The notes under the pieces: model-generated
What the model was told of the DNA's origin: nothing
What the model saw: the letters and a program-made list of their open reading frames with translations, nothing else
Database searches by the model: none
Shown: positions 1-7,413 of the stretch, piece after piece
Layout: each line of letters begins with the position of its first letter
Numbering within the stretch: the first letter of the stretch is position 1
Program-made: the position numbers and the translations under genes
NCBI RefSeq assembly: GCF_001625655.1
Contig: NZ_AUYB01000121.1
Span: 1-63,913 of the forward strand
DNA: 63,913 nt
Origin: Pseudoalteromonas luteoviolacea DSM 6061
GTDB taxonomy: Bacteria > Pseudomonadota > Gammaproteobacteria > Enterobacterales > Alteromonadaceae
Reading direction: 5' to 3'

Positions 1-60
1 TAAATTGGTAAGATGTTGTTGGTAAAGAAAATTAAAACGAAGTTGCTCGGACGAGTTCAT
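1..60 (-). CDS. 5' end of a minus-strand gene, possibly a tyrosine recombinase (partial)
   Basis: An open frame of 20 codons starts with ATG at 60-58 and runs off the left edge. A Shine-Dalgarno AGGAG lies 7 bases upstream of the ATG, which supports a real start. The visible peptide begins MNSSEQLRFNFLYQQHL. It resembles the N-termini I remember for tyrosine recombinases that accompany IS91-like elements, and a recombinase would suit its place beside an attC array. Twenty residues cannot prove this, and it does not look like the start of a Vibrio IntI. A short hairpin (GCCACC/GGTGGC, 79-96) lies in its leader. Confidence 0.4.
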   Translation of the reverse strand, partial: MNSSEQLRFNFLYQQHLTNL

Positions 61-157
61 GATAGTACTCCTAGAAAGGCCACCGACATAGGTGGCATCT
101 AGTAAGTATTTAATATCAACACGTAGATGTGGTTTTAATCTGCCGCGCAGCGGCTTC

Positions 158-260
158 GTTCAACAAACGCTTCAACCAAGGGGCGCAAAACAGCAGGCTT
201 GTGCTCCTTCGTCGCTAATTTTAGCCTGCTATTTTGCGCCGGTTAAGCGAGGCGTTAGGC
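158..260 (+). other. attC site (integron recombination site) 1
   Basis: This is an imperfect palindrome of about 103 bases. It opens with GTTCAAC (158-164), which fits RYYYAAC, and closes with GTTAGGC (254-260), which fits GTTRRRY. The inner arms pair: GGCGCAAAA with ATTTTGCGCC, CAGCAGGC with GCCTGCT, and CTTCAACC with GGTTAAG. The layout is that of a chromosomal-integron attC. Related left halves recur at 5696 and 6442, so these sites form one family. Confidence 0.75.
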
Positions 261-279
261 TTATGGTATGGTGCACTGT

Positions 280-732
280 ATGAATTTTCTCCTTCGTTTA
301 GCTGTTTTGTTTGGGTGTTTATTTTTGGCTAGCTGTGATGGTGACCCTTATAGTGGTTTTGGCTGCATTGCTCCTGAGTCTCATCCTGCCGTAGCGCATG
401 CTAGATCATTAACTACTAAGCAGCTAGAAACGATTTACAGTGAAACTCAAAAATTGAGCAATACATTAGTACCTGAGAGTTACAAAGCTCAGTTTATGAA
501 GCCGGAAATTCCAGAAACCCTGAACTTCTTAAGTGCAGAATTAATCCGGGTGTATCGTTCGGAGGGGCCATATATTATTCTTGCAAACTGCTTCGATGAG
601 AGAATTGAGCTTCGAGTTTCTGCATCAGGGGCTCCTGTAAAAAGGATTACTCTGTCTTGGGCAGAACCAACTAATGAGAATCCGTATGCAACTGGAAGTC
701 AGGTACTCTGGGAAACAAATAATGATGCGTAG
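280..732 (+). CDS. Small lipoprotein, cassette gene
   Basis: The protein has 150 residues if started at the ATG at 280; an upstream in-frame ATG at 268 is possible but would place four residues before the signal peptide. The N-terminus is a lipoprotein signal with a hydrophobic stretch and the lipobox LASC, so the mature protein should be membrane-anchored at its N-terminal cysteine. The rest is a soluble domain that I do not recognise. It sits between attC 1 and attC 2, on the same strand as the other cassette genes, and begins 20 bases after the attC core, as cassette genes do. No function can be given. Confidence 0.7.
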   Translation: MNFLLRLAVLFGCLFLASCDGDPYSGFGCIAPESHPAVAHARSLTTKQLETIYSETQKLSNTLVPESYKAQFMKPEIPETLNFLSAELIRVYRSEGPYIILANCFDERIELRVSASGAPVKRITLSWAEPTNENPYATGSQVLWETNNDA

Positions 733-737
733 TCCAC

Positions 738-810
738 GCCTAACAAGCCAAGGCAAATTCGCCCTTCGGGCTGGACACGCTAACGCGCGCCTTTGCTTGG
801 GGCATTATAT
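738..810 (+). other. attC site 2 (degenerate core)
   Basis: This palindrome of about 73 bases follows the lipoprotein gene. It starts with GCCTAAC (738-744), a perfect RYYYAAC. The arms CCAAGGCAAA and TTTGCTTGG pair with one unpaired base, like the extrahelical bases of true attC sites. The right core reads ATTATAT (804-810) instead of GTT..., so the crossover base G is replaced by A. This copy may be inactive. Confidence 0.6.
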
Positions 811-836
811 TTTTAATCAACTTAAGAGTTAGAATC

Positions 837-1310
837 ATGGATGAAAGAAGTAAATTATTTTTAGAACAATACCTTAGTTCCGTGCCCGATGATGTGGCAT
901 TAAAATATACCTCATTTAGCGCAGATTATTTCTGTGCAGATGAATACAACGCAAATCTTTGCGCAGACCTTGTTGTAAAAGGTGAAAAGACCGCAACTTG
1001 TAGCCTAGATATCTGGTATAGCGAGCAAGGTGAAACTATGCCCGAAGTAGGGCATTTGATGGTCGTAACAAATTGGAGCGGTGAGCCTGTTTGTATTGTT
1101 GAAACAACATCGGTTAGTAAGTGCAAATACAACGAGGTGACAGCAGAATTTGCTGCATCGGAGGGAGAGGGCGATAAGTCGTTAAGTTGGTGGCGAAAGG
1201 TTCATTGGGACTTTTTCTCAAAAGAATGTGAAGAGCTAAATATTAAGCCGTCAGAAGATATGCTATTGGTGTTGGAACGCTTCAAGTTGGTGAGCCCACA
1301 AAAGATATGA
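837..1310 (+). CDS. ASCH-domain protein, cassette gene
   Basis: This 157-residue protein fits the ASCH family (PUA-like fold, predicted RNA binding; some members hydrolyse acylated nucleosides). Supporting signs are the length, the core segment VVKGEKTATCSL near residues 46-57, the stretch PEVGHLMVVTNWSGEPVCIVETT, and the C-terminal SWWRKVHWDFFSKEC, which matches the W-x3-H-x-FF pattern of the family. ASCH proteins are frequent integron passengers. The start ATG at 837 lies 27 bases after attC 2. No partner gene is present in the cassette. Confidence 0.85.
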   Translation: MDERSKLFLEQYLSSVPDDVALKYTSFSADYFCADEYNANLCADLVVKGEKTATCSLDIWYSEQGETMPEVGHLMVVTNWSGEPVCIVETTSVSKCKYNEVTAEFAASEGEGDKSLSWWRKVHWDFFSKECEELNIKPSEDMLLVLERFKLVSPQKI

Positions 1311-1329
1311 CAAAGTATTTAAGAGTCAT

Positions 1330-1432
1330 TCTCAACGCTTGGCATTTTTCATTCCATCGTTGAGTTCAGTGTTTACGGTGGTAAGGTTAGGTTTAGTGGT
1401 CGCGTTGTTCACACCTTAATGTAGCGTTATGT
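1330..1432 (+). other. attC site 3, Vibrio-type repeat
   Basis: The segment from CTCAACGCTTGGC (about 1331) to GCGTTATGT (ending 1432) has the composition and order of the long attC repeats of Vibrio integrons: an AACGCTTGGCATTTTTC-like left end, a T/G-rich middle with GTTTAGTGGT, and a CGTTATG right core. It follows the ASCH gene and is unlike attC 1, 4 and 6. The left 7-mer TCTCAAC deviates at its first base. Confidence 0.6.
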
Positions 1433-1445
1433 ATCGGGAACTCTA

Positions 1446-1517
1446 ATGAGCATAGATAGGTTAATTCAAACAACTAAAAACTTTTGGGTAAGTAAAGTGC
1501 CTTTAAATAGCTTATGA
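1446..1517 (+). CDS. Tiny or truncated cassette ORF
   Basis: A 23-codon frame (MSIDRLIQTTKNFW...) starts at the ATG 14 bases after attC 3, the spacing usual for the first codons of a cassette gene. It stops soon afterwards and the sequence beyond is unrelated transposase debris. It is most likely the 5' remnant of a cassette gene cut by an insertion or deletion. I cannot assign a family. Confidence 0.35.
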   Translation: MSIDRLIQTTKNFWVSKVPLNSL

Positions 1518-1625
1518 CACCTTATTAGCACCGACTTATCGTTTATTCTGTTTACTTTCTCATCGTCTGCATACAACACAACGTGAAAATACTCCAGGCA
1601 TCCTGCCTTTCGCCCTTCGGGCCTG

Positions 1626-1828
1626 CTATCGCAGTTGTAAAACGCTCCCGGCGTTTTGCTGATTGTTCATGACGGCATACGCATATACATCGATACAAAA
1701 CACCTTTGCAAGTTCTAATAACTTATCTTCAATCCACTGTCTGCGATGCTCATAGTACTTACCTGTCGCTGAGTCTTCTTTGCATAAATAGGCGTGTCGC
1801 ACGCATCGAGAAATACAATGACAAAATT
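1626..1828 (-). pseudogene. Remnant of a REP-associated (Y1/IS200-like) transposase
   Basis: Read on the minus strand from about 1828, the frame gives FCHCISRCVRHAYLCKEDS and then a segment containing YYEHRRQWIEDKLLELAK and YAYAVMNN. This is the conserved N-terminal part of the Y1 transposase family of the RAYT type. In intact members the next residues contain the metal-binding HxH motif and the chain runs on for more than 200 residues. Here it changes after MNN to unrelated sequence and stops at 1626, and an upstream stop removes the normal start. The catalytic HUH and Tyr are absent. It is therefore a dead fragment lying between a cassette remnant and the unknown pair at 2058-4312. Confidence 0.7.
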
Positions 1829-1867
1829 TTTAGGGAAAAAATTTGAACAGCGAAGCTCGGTCGAAGG

Positions 1868-1891
1868 CTAAAACCCAAGGACGGGTTTTAG
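1868..1891. repeat. Short palindrome next to the transposase remnant
   Basis: CTAAAACCC and GGGTTTTAG form a perfect 9-bp stem around a 6-base loop. It lies about 40 bases upstream of the transposase remnant. REP-type transposases are normally flanked by palindromes of this sort, so it may be a leftover of the same element. It could also simply be a hairpin left from another insertion. Confidence 0.4.
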
Positions 1892-2057
1892 AAAATACTT
1901 GGTACCTGTGAAGCCAATGATTTTTTCGTGCTGTGGTCATGGAATGATCGCCTATCTTTTGAGATGATTTTTCAAAAGGTAGGCAAGGGATTGGAGTTGG
2001 TCATATTTGAGTGGGTGTTTGGGTTATTATTGACTGCTTGTCCCCGTTTAATCTTCT

Positions 2058-2969
2058 CTAATATTTGTATATGTCTTCATCGAGGGGGAAGTTTTCGATA
2101 GACCCCTTTAATTGCCAACGACGATTGACCAATTGCCCCTTTTGATAGTCGCTCGAGACCGTCTGGCCGTTTAAACCTGAACAGATAAAATTGTGGTTGC
2201 AGGCCTTAACGGTTTGATGGCTTTTGTGACTAAGCAAAGATTCGATTATTTTCCATTGTTGAGGATGCAAGTCTGCAAGATAACACTCCGTTACGCCGTA
2301 CTTGCTGGTTCGCATTTGATGAACAGTGCCATTAAAGTTTGGCTGTTTTTCCTCCAGATAGGCGCTGATGGCTAGCCATTTGTCGCGCTCATCTGGTGGC
2401 GTCTGATCTCGTAACCACCAACCAGTGAAACTGTGACGATGAATATCCACCGCTGAACCCGGAGTCTTTTCCACCGTTCGACCACACACCTCAAGGCCCC
2501 AATGGGTCCAGTCAAGACTATCTTCACTTTCCCATTTCATACAGAGCTTATAATCGGTTGCTTGTGCCGACAAGGTCAGTCCGTTGCTCACTGCGGCTAT
2601 TTCGACAAATCTTTGGCGAAATTCACCCAATTTTTCGTCAAAAGTCCCGTGGGTGATAGTGCTATCCCAAATATCGGTGAGCAATGGCTTGAGTGCATTA
2701 TACAAAGGTGACATAGGATTGAGATTTTTGAGTTGAGCGTTGATGCGATCGTTCTTATTATGTTGTGTTGCCCCTTCAAACAGGCTGTTGATTCTGTTGA
2801 TTAAATCATCTGCCGCGATGCCATTGGGGACATTGCCACCGCCTCTGAGTGCCCATTCCCAACATGCTTTGCCCAAGATTGGCTTGATTAACTGATGATC
2901 ATCATCTCCCCAAATGCAATGGTTCAGGTCGCTTAGTTTTTGTTTGGTATTATTGTGGTTTGTTTCCAT
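2058..2969 (-). CDS. Hypothetical protein, second gene of an unknown pair
   Basis: The protein has 303 residues with no signal peptide or membrane segment. I do not recognise it. The ATG at 2969 has a GAGGAA ribosome site. The sequence is rich in Trp, His and charged residues, with segments such as CWEWALRGGG and HRHSFTGWWLRDQ, which suggests a compact soluble domain. The gene starts 20 bases after the stop of the 440-residue gene upstream, so the two are probably co-transcribed. Both point against the surrounding cassettes, so the pair may have arrived as a unit. Confidence 0.75.
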   Translation of the reverse strand: METNHNNTKQKLSDLNHCIWGDDDHQLIKPILGKACWEWALRGGGNVPNGIAADDLINRINSLFEGATQHNKNDRINAQLKNLNPMSPLYNALKPLLTDIWDSTITHGTFDEKLGEFRQRFVEIAAVSNGLTLSAQATDYKLCMKWESEDSLDWTHWGLEVCGRTVEKTPGSAVDIHRHSFTGWWLRDQTPPDERDKWLAISAYLEEKQPNFNGTVHQMRTSKYGVTECYLADLHPQQWKIIESLLSHKSHQTVKACNHNFICSGLNGQTVSSDYQKGQLVNRRWQLKGSIENFPLDEDIYKY

Positions 2970-2989
2970 CGGTATTCCTCAAAAATTGA

Positions 2990-4312
2990 TTAAGCTGTAT
3001 GTCGTTGCACATTTTGCCCATTGGCGCCATTGGGTTGAAATATTCTGTTCGGCACCCAGTTGTTCTTATCCAGTACCACTTTGGCCATTAATTGCTCTAC
3101 TACTTTGCTTTCGGTGTAAATCGACCATTCGCGCGGGTTTTGTGAGCCAGGTAAAATGGTATCAGTGACAAAGTCATGTAGTGGCGTGTTATTCACACTG
3201 ACGTTCTTTTCGACATCGTATAAATCGCCGACGATAAAATCCCGGTTATAGTTAAGTCGTCTGGCTGCGGCACTGTTATCATGTTGAGGCTGTGCTTTGA
3301 CTACAGACGCTCCGGTGCAAATCCGTATGCCACTTTGCGCGCGCTGACTGAGGTGATATGAGAAACTGGAGTCTTCATTTGATGTGACGAAATAAGGGCT
3401 GAAATTCAGGTGTAACTGATGCAATCTGGCAATATTCCATACTGAGCATTGCTGCACTAAACCGGTCGTTTGAAGGTCGTTGAGCGCAGCGACGCCGAGG
3501 TTTTGATTAACCAGAGTATTGATAAAGAAAACATCTGGCTCGTTGACCGTTGAGCCGCCAAAACCCATCGCTATGACATTGTCATCGAGCTGATCTTGGC
3601 AATTGTCAAATCCAGGAAATGCCCGAACATGGGCGACATTGTCATCTACCAACCAGCACTTTTGCCGTTCTGCCGCGATTGGAATTGCCGGTGCAGTGAA
3701 AAGGTTTTTAGCCAACTCAATCGCGGCAAAGCGAGAAACGCCAAAGCCCACCATAGTGTTGCCCCTTGGCACCTGACCATCGGGAGATGGATTGTTGTTG
3801 ATGTCGAATGACCAACCGACCACAGTTATGCCGCTGCCGACCATTTTGGCGCGATATGTTTGATATTCCTTTTCGTGCACCAGCATGACCACTGTTCGAT
3901 TGCCATCGTTGACCCTGTGGGGTTCAAACCAAGGCGTGGGACCCCAGGACAGAGCACGTAAATCGTTTGGATTGTCGAAATTGACTAAACCCAGTGCAGC
4001 CAATCGGTCTCTTGCAATGCCGCAGTGGTCTTGCAGCCACCTTGAACGATTGGAGGATATAACGATGATTGGCGGGGTTGCATTGGCGCCATTTACCGCG
4101 TTACTTAACGCATTCCAATCGGCACAGTAGAAATTCAAATTTGACGGTATCAAATTTCCTGCCTGTAATACATTGATTCGATTGTTAAACAGGTTGACAT
4201 ACAGTTGCTGATTGTCATCCTGTATCGGATTAGCGTTGACTGCAATAGGGGCGTACTTTTGATTGATCAGGTTGCCGCCATACTGGGCGTTGGCGTTCAC
4301 GTTTATAGTCAT
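2990..4312 (-). CDS. Hypothetical protein, possible DDN-type glycosyltransferase
   Basis: The protein has 440 residues, is soluble, and has a GGAGAGG ribosome site before the ATG at 4312. The middle part reads SRFAAIELAK and, about 20 residues on, CWLVDDNVAHVRAF. An 'AIELA...WxxDDN' arrangement is what I remember from GT-A-like glycosyltransferases linked to modified DNA or TET/JBP proteins. An upstream beta-strand followed by EKEYQTYR would fit the nucleotide-binding half. This is a motif resemblance only. The N-terminal 60 residues are Asn-rich. It precedes the 303-residue partner in a two-gene operon. Confidence 0.75.
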   Translation of the reverse strand: MTINVNANAQYGGNLINQKYAPIAVNANPIQDDNQQLYVNLFNNRINVLQAGNLIPSNLNFYCADWNALSNAVNGANATPPIIVISSNRSRWLQDHCGIARDRLAALGLVNFDNPNDLRALSWGPTPWFEPHRVNDGNRTVVMLVHEKEYQTYRAKMVGSGITVVGWSFDINNNPSPDGQVPRGNTMVGFGVSRFAAIELAKNLFTAPAIPIAAERQKCWLVDDNVAHVRAFPGFDNCQDQLDDNVIAMGFGGSTVNEPDVFFINTLVNQNLGVAALNDLQTTGLVQQCSVWNIARLHQLHLNFSPYFVTSNEDSSFSYHLSQRAQSGIRICTGASVVKAQPQHDNSAAARRLNYNRDFIVGDLYDVEKNVSVNNTPLHDFVTDTILPGSQNPREWSIYTESKVVEQLMAKVVLDKNNWVPNRIFQPNGANGQNVQRHTA

Positions 4313-5055
4313 TGAAGCCTCTCCATTCGTGATTAGTTATAAATTTAAAAGACACCCACTCAAACTTATAGGCATCTCCTCCAAATCCTCTTCCCCCTAT
4401 AAAACCCGTGAAGGGCAAATTGGGTGTCTATGCTTTTTCCTAGCGCGCTGTTAAATTCGTGCGTGACCATTGCTCTAATGCTATGGTTACGCCGCTTTTT
4501 ACCCACCTAAGCCACCGTGTTACATAACCCGCAATACACTCAGGAGAGGCACCTAGCTCGTAAAGCTGCTGGATTTTTGTAAGGTGATTAGCAATGGTTT
4601 TCCATGCTAGGTTTAATGTGTTTTTAAGCTGTTTAATTACAGCGTCACTGGCAATAAGTACCAACAGCTCGACACTAAACGGCGATGCTTGCCGAGTTGA
4701 TTGCTGTGTATCACTGCCACATCTATGTGACCTTTTAAAAGGTAGGGTAATCCTACTTGCGTTGTTGCTTGGTCTATCTTAGTGATTAGTTGTATTAATC
4801 AATTGGGCTATTTGTTTACAAATCAGGGGGAAATTAGGTGGTTGCAATTTTTTTTGCACTTGCTGTTTTATAAGTCAAAGAAAATAGGGAGTAGTGACTT
4901 TGGGTGACTAAACGTTCAGTGGTCTAACAAAATTATGACGGGGCTTAGGTGAAAAAACAGCTAAGTAGAAATCAAGTTTTGCCATAATTGAGGTAATTTG
5001 TGTTTTTCTAAATTTGTTACTTATCTAATACGGAAATGTCCAGAATCTTCACAAT

Positions 5056-5080
5056 GGGCACTTCGTAATTCGAAGTGCCC
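5056..5080. repeat. Perfect hairpin
   Basis: A 10-bp stem with loop TAATT. It is strong enough to stop transcription, but neither side has a run of T, and no gene ends close to it. It may be the terminator of a lost gene or part of a small mobile repeat. Confidence 0.5.
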
Positions 5081-5132
5081 TAAAATGGGTTAATGTAAAT
5101 ACCCTAAAAGACTACTTTGAGCGAAAAGCGGA

Positions 5133-5222
5133 CCTTCATCGCTTTTTGAGAGCGTTGCTTATTAGCTCCTTAACTAGCAACTTGTCCCTGTAGACATGGA
5201 AACGATCAAATGGGTCGCTTTT
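5133..5222 (+). repeat. Copy A of a cassette-array repeat (second copy at 5744-5838)
   Basis: The segment from CCTTCATCG through TCCTTAACTAGCAACTTG to ACATGGAAACGA and TGGGTCG recurs with few changes at 5744-5838. A third partial copy of the tail (AACGACCAAATGGGTCGATG) is at 5328-5347, and both tails are followed by GTTA cores and then a small ORF. The spacing suggests the right half of another attC family or a small element nested in attC sites. Confidence 0.55.
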
Positions 5223-5373
5223 ATATATTTGGTAAAACACCATAACCATAAAATTGTGATATATAGAAACATGTTATGATTTATGTTAAAACTAGCCCAA
5301 TGAGATAGGCGATCCAACTAGTGGTATAAAAACGACCAAATGGGTCGATGTTAATTTGTTAGAAGGAATTTAA

Positions 5374-5691
5374 ATGTCATTAGAACCTGACTACGCTAGT
5401 TATTCTTATGAGGATCTCTTGGATTTTTTTGAAAACATCGATCGAGAAAGTTTTCCAGAACGGTACAATAAAGTAGCAAGGTTGCTGGGGAAAGACATTA
5501 GAGCTGAGGTTTTAGCCGATGACACAATTGAAGTTGTAGAGGAGAAAACGGTAGTTCGCTCTGAATTAGCAAAAGCAGTTAAAGCAAAACGAATAAATGA
5601 TTACTTCGATTCGTTGAGCGATTCAGGCTCAGAGCTTTATACTGGGGAATGTGATGCTGAGTCATATTCAGATGATGGCTCCGGTGACTAA
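5374..5691 (+). CDS. Hypothetical acidic protein, cassette gene
   Basis: The protein has 105 residues and a strong AGAAGGA ribosome site before the ATG at 5374. It is acidic, with a helical, charged core (residues about 10-75) and a low-complexity Ser/Asp/Glu/Gly tail. I do not recognise the family. It lies between a GTTAG core at 5353 and attC 4, on the cassette strand. Confidence 0.65.
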   Translation: MSLEPDYASYSYEDLLDFFENIDRESFPERYNKVARLLGKDIRAEVLADDTIEVVEEKTVVRSELAKAVKAKRINDYFDSLSDSGSELYTGECDAESYSDDGSGD

Positions 5692-5695
5692 TTCT

Positions 5696-5847
5696 TTCTA
5701 ACAAGGCGTTTTAACCAAAGGGCACAAAACAGTAGGCTTGTGCTCCTTCATCGTTTTTTGAGAATGCTGCTTTTATAGGTCCTTAACTAGCAACTTGCCC
5801 CATTAGGCATGGAAACGACCCACTGGGTTGATGTTAAACTGTTATGT
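5696..5847 (+). other. attC site 4 (long, chimeric)
   Basis: The left half (TTCTAAC, then AAAGGGCACAAAACAG and GGCTTGTGCTCCTTC) matches attC 1. From 5744 the sequence switches to the repeat also seen at 5133, and it ends with the core GTTATGT at 5841-5847. The full site is about 152 bases, longer than attC 1, which suggests insertion or recombination between two attC types. Confidence 0.5.
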
Positions 5848-5867
5848 TTTAAGGTAGAAATCGGATT

Positions 5868-6089
5868 TTGGAAAAAATAATTGCCATCGCTACATTCTTT
5901 TTTGGGATTCTATTTGTCGCTGCCGGCATCTTTTTGTTTGTGATGGGCGTTAAGGAACAAAAACTTGAGCCAAAGGTTTTTAGTTCATGGTGTAAAACTA
6001 TTTTGGTTATTAGTATCTGCTTGTTTGCTGCCTACAACACATTAATAAGCGGTTACCTGAAAATGATAAATACGGGGTTATTAAATTGA
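5868..6089 (+). CDS. Small two-helix membrane protein, cassette gene
   Basis: The protein has 73 residues. It starts with TTG at 5868 behind an AAGGT-like ribosome site, as no ATG lies in a better place. It has two hydrophobic segments, residues about 5-28 and 42-62, joined by a short charged loop containing EQKLEPK. Small membrane proteins are common in integron cassettes. The function is unknown. Confidence 0.55.
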   Translation: MEKIIAIATFFFGILFVAAGIFLFVMGVKEQKLEPKVFSSWCKTILVISICLFAAYNTLISGYLKMINTGLLN

Positions 6090-6099
6090 GTATTTTTAA

Positions 6100-6150
6100 A
6101 CATAACAAGCCAAGTCATCGGAAAACCACTCGCTGCTAGGGGCGTTATGT
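6100..6150 (+). other. attC site 5 (short)
   Basis: A compact site of about 51 bases from ACATAAC (6100-6106) to GTTATGT (6144-6150). Core-proximal sequence AAGCCAAG at the left resembles attC 2. The right core overlaps the start codon of the next gene. Confidence 0.5.
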
Positions 6151-6458
6151 GCTCTTACAGGTCTGTGATGGATATACCAATTGAAGAAGAACTAAAATCT
6201 ATTTGTATAGAGATAGTTGACCAAAATTACTCAACTCATCAATGGTCTGAAATAGAGTCAAGCGATATGTTTCAATCTCCATCGTTTGTTGGTGGCTTTG
6301 ACGCTGATGAATTGGAGTTCTGCTTTAGTTATTTCGATGAGAATCGCATTGAATTTTGGTTTCAGTTTACTTTAGAGCAAGCAAAGTCTATTTCAAAAGG
6401 TGAAAGTATTAAGTTGTCAGGTATGAAACCTGAGCAAAAGCACATAACAAATACCTAA
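6147..6458 (+). CDS. Hypothetical protein, cassette gene starting inside the attC core
   Basis: The protein has 103 residues and is soluble, acidic and rich in aromatic residues. The first ATG (6147) is part of the attC core GTTATGT. A second in-frame ATG at 6168 (MDIPIEEEL) is the alternative start and may be the true one, because no ribosome site precedes 6147. I do not recognise the family. Confidence 0.6.
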   Translation: MCSYRSVMDIPIEEELKSICIEIVDQNYSTHQWSEIESSDMFQSPSFVGGFDADELEFCFSYFDENRIEFWFQFTLEQAKSISKGESIKLSGMKPEQKHITNT

Positions 6459-6530
6459 ACCAAAGGACGCAAAACAGCAGGCTTACGCTCCTTCGTTGCT
6501 AATTTTATCCTGCTGTTTTATTGGCTCTAT
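6442..6530 (+). other. attC site 6 (right end missing)
   Basis: The block AAACCAAAGGACGCAAAACAG...CTCCTTCGTTGCTAATTTTA matches attC 1 closely, including the CAGCAGGC arm and a partner TCCTGCTGTTTTATT. The outer right arm and the GTT core are missing; instead the sequence enters the 3' end of the hydrolase gene. This marks the right boundary of the cassette array. Confidence 0.55.
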
Positions 6531-7282
6531 AAACTAGTTAGTTGCTCACAATTTTTGTTTGTCAGGTAGCCCGCGAGCAGTTTAGTTATCGATTGTTTTA
6601 ACCAAGAAGGCCCCTTATCTGTCATATCATTGTGTTTTGCTTTGGGGATTTCAATCACACAGCCACCATAGTCAACTAGTTCTTGTTTTGAATAAAGTAC
6701 TCCATGGTCTGCTGGGAAGTCACTTGCACGTATTGAGAGTGTGTTAATCTGTGGCTTGCGTGGCAGTGGCACGCGTCTATGATCAAGCGTAATCAAACCA
6801 CTGATAAAGTCAGCTCCTTGATTACTCAGCAGTGAAGATATATCACCTCCATTTGAATGCCCCACGAGAAGTACGTGATTAAAATCATAATTCGGTAGTA
6901 AATTCATTAGAGACTTTTGAACGAACCTCAAGGTTTTTGCACCACGTTGCCAGTTTTCCTGTCGAGTTTGATATAAGTTACCTGATACTGACAGGGGCGG
7001 ATCTGATTCAAGTTCATGTCTAATGGCGACCGATAAGTACCCTTGAGCGGCCAGCAGCTTGCTAATAAATTGGTATTCTTGATGTGATACGCCATACCCC
7101 GCGCTAATAAAAGCGACGTTACAGGGCTGGTGCTTAGTGCAGCGATTAGGCTGTTGCGGTGTTATAATCGCTATTGGGATCTTTCGTTGCCGGCCTTGGT
7201 CATAAAGCGAAGTCATGTCGGCTGGCGTTGCCAGCGTGTTTGTTGCTGCGCTGAGAAGTAAGGCAAGCAATACCGCTTTCAT
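6527..7282 (-). CDS. Secreted alpha/beta hydrolase
   Basis: The protein has 251 residues with an N-terminal signal peptide (cleavage probably after TLA near residue 18). The nucleophile elbow GHSNGG lies near residue 142 with Ser as nucleophile. The histidine in AKHND near residue 216 and an Asp (TLDHR or SDFPADH) could complete the triad. The N-terminal layout (CNVAFISAGYGVSHQEYQFISKLLAAQGY) fits the dienelactone-hydrolase or lipase type of predicted periplasmic esterases. The substrate cannot be told. A strong terminator separates it from the pirin gene upstream. Confidence 0.8.
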   Translation of the reverse strand: MKAVLLALLLSAATNTLATPADMTSLYDQGRQRKIPIAIITPQQPNRCTKHQPCNVAFISAGYGVSHQEYQFISKLLAAQGYLSVAIRHELESDPPLSVSGNLYQTRQENWQRGAKTLRFVQKSLMNLLPNYDFNHVLLVGHSNGGDISSLLSNQGADFISGLITLDHRRVPLPRKPQINTLSIRASDFPADHGVLYSKQELVDYGGCVIEIPKAKHNDMTDKGPSWLKQSITKLLAGYLTNKNCEQLTSL

Positions 7283-7356
7283 AAAAGTTCCATCTAGGTA
7301 GTTTTTGCGCAGTATACCTAAACAAAAAATTTAAGTAAATTTATGATAGTAAAGAG

Positions 7357-7395
7357 AATGCTCTAGCTGTAAATGGGGTTTACAGCTAGAGCATT
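7357..7395 (-). terminator. Strong hairpin after the pirin gene
   Basis: A perfect 17-bp stem (AATGCTCTAGCTGTAAA and its complement) with a TGGGG loop, 18 bases beyond the pirin stop. It should end the pirin transcript before the hydrolase gene on the same strand. Confidence 0.8.
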
Positions 7396-7413
7396 GTTAT
7401 TTTTCACCAGAGG

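Larger units (their letters stand above)
4313..5373. other. Long region without a confident gene
   Basis: About 1.06 kb. Contents that can be seen: an open frame on the minus strand at 4440-4664 (TTG start, 74 codons) with no ribosome site I trust; a perfect 10-bp hairpin GGGCACTTCG/CGAAGTGCCC with a 5-base loop at 5056-5080; and from 5133 a segment that is repeated at 5744, described separately. The 3' end (GTTAG at 5353-5357) resembles an attC right core just before the next cassette gene. The rest is AT-rich and looks like decayed cassette DNA. Confidence 0.5.

Noticed and set aside
92..283. A 63-codon frame
   Set aside because: It runs through attC 1 and has no ribosome site; the palindrome explains the sequence.
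926..1132. A minus-strand frame inside the ASCH gene
   Set aside because: It is the shadow of a clear gene on the other strand.
4440..4664. A 74-codon minus-strand frame
   Set aside because: It starts with TTG, has no ribosome site, and no recognisable family. It may be a remnant, but I cannot support it as a gene.
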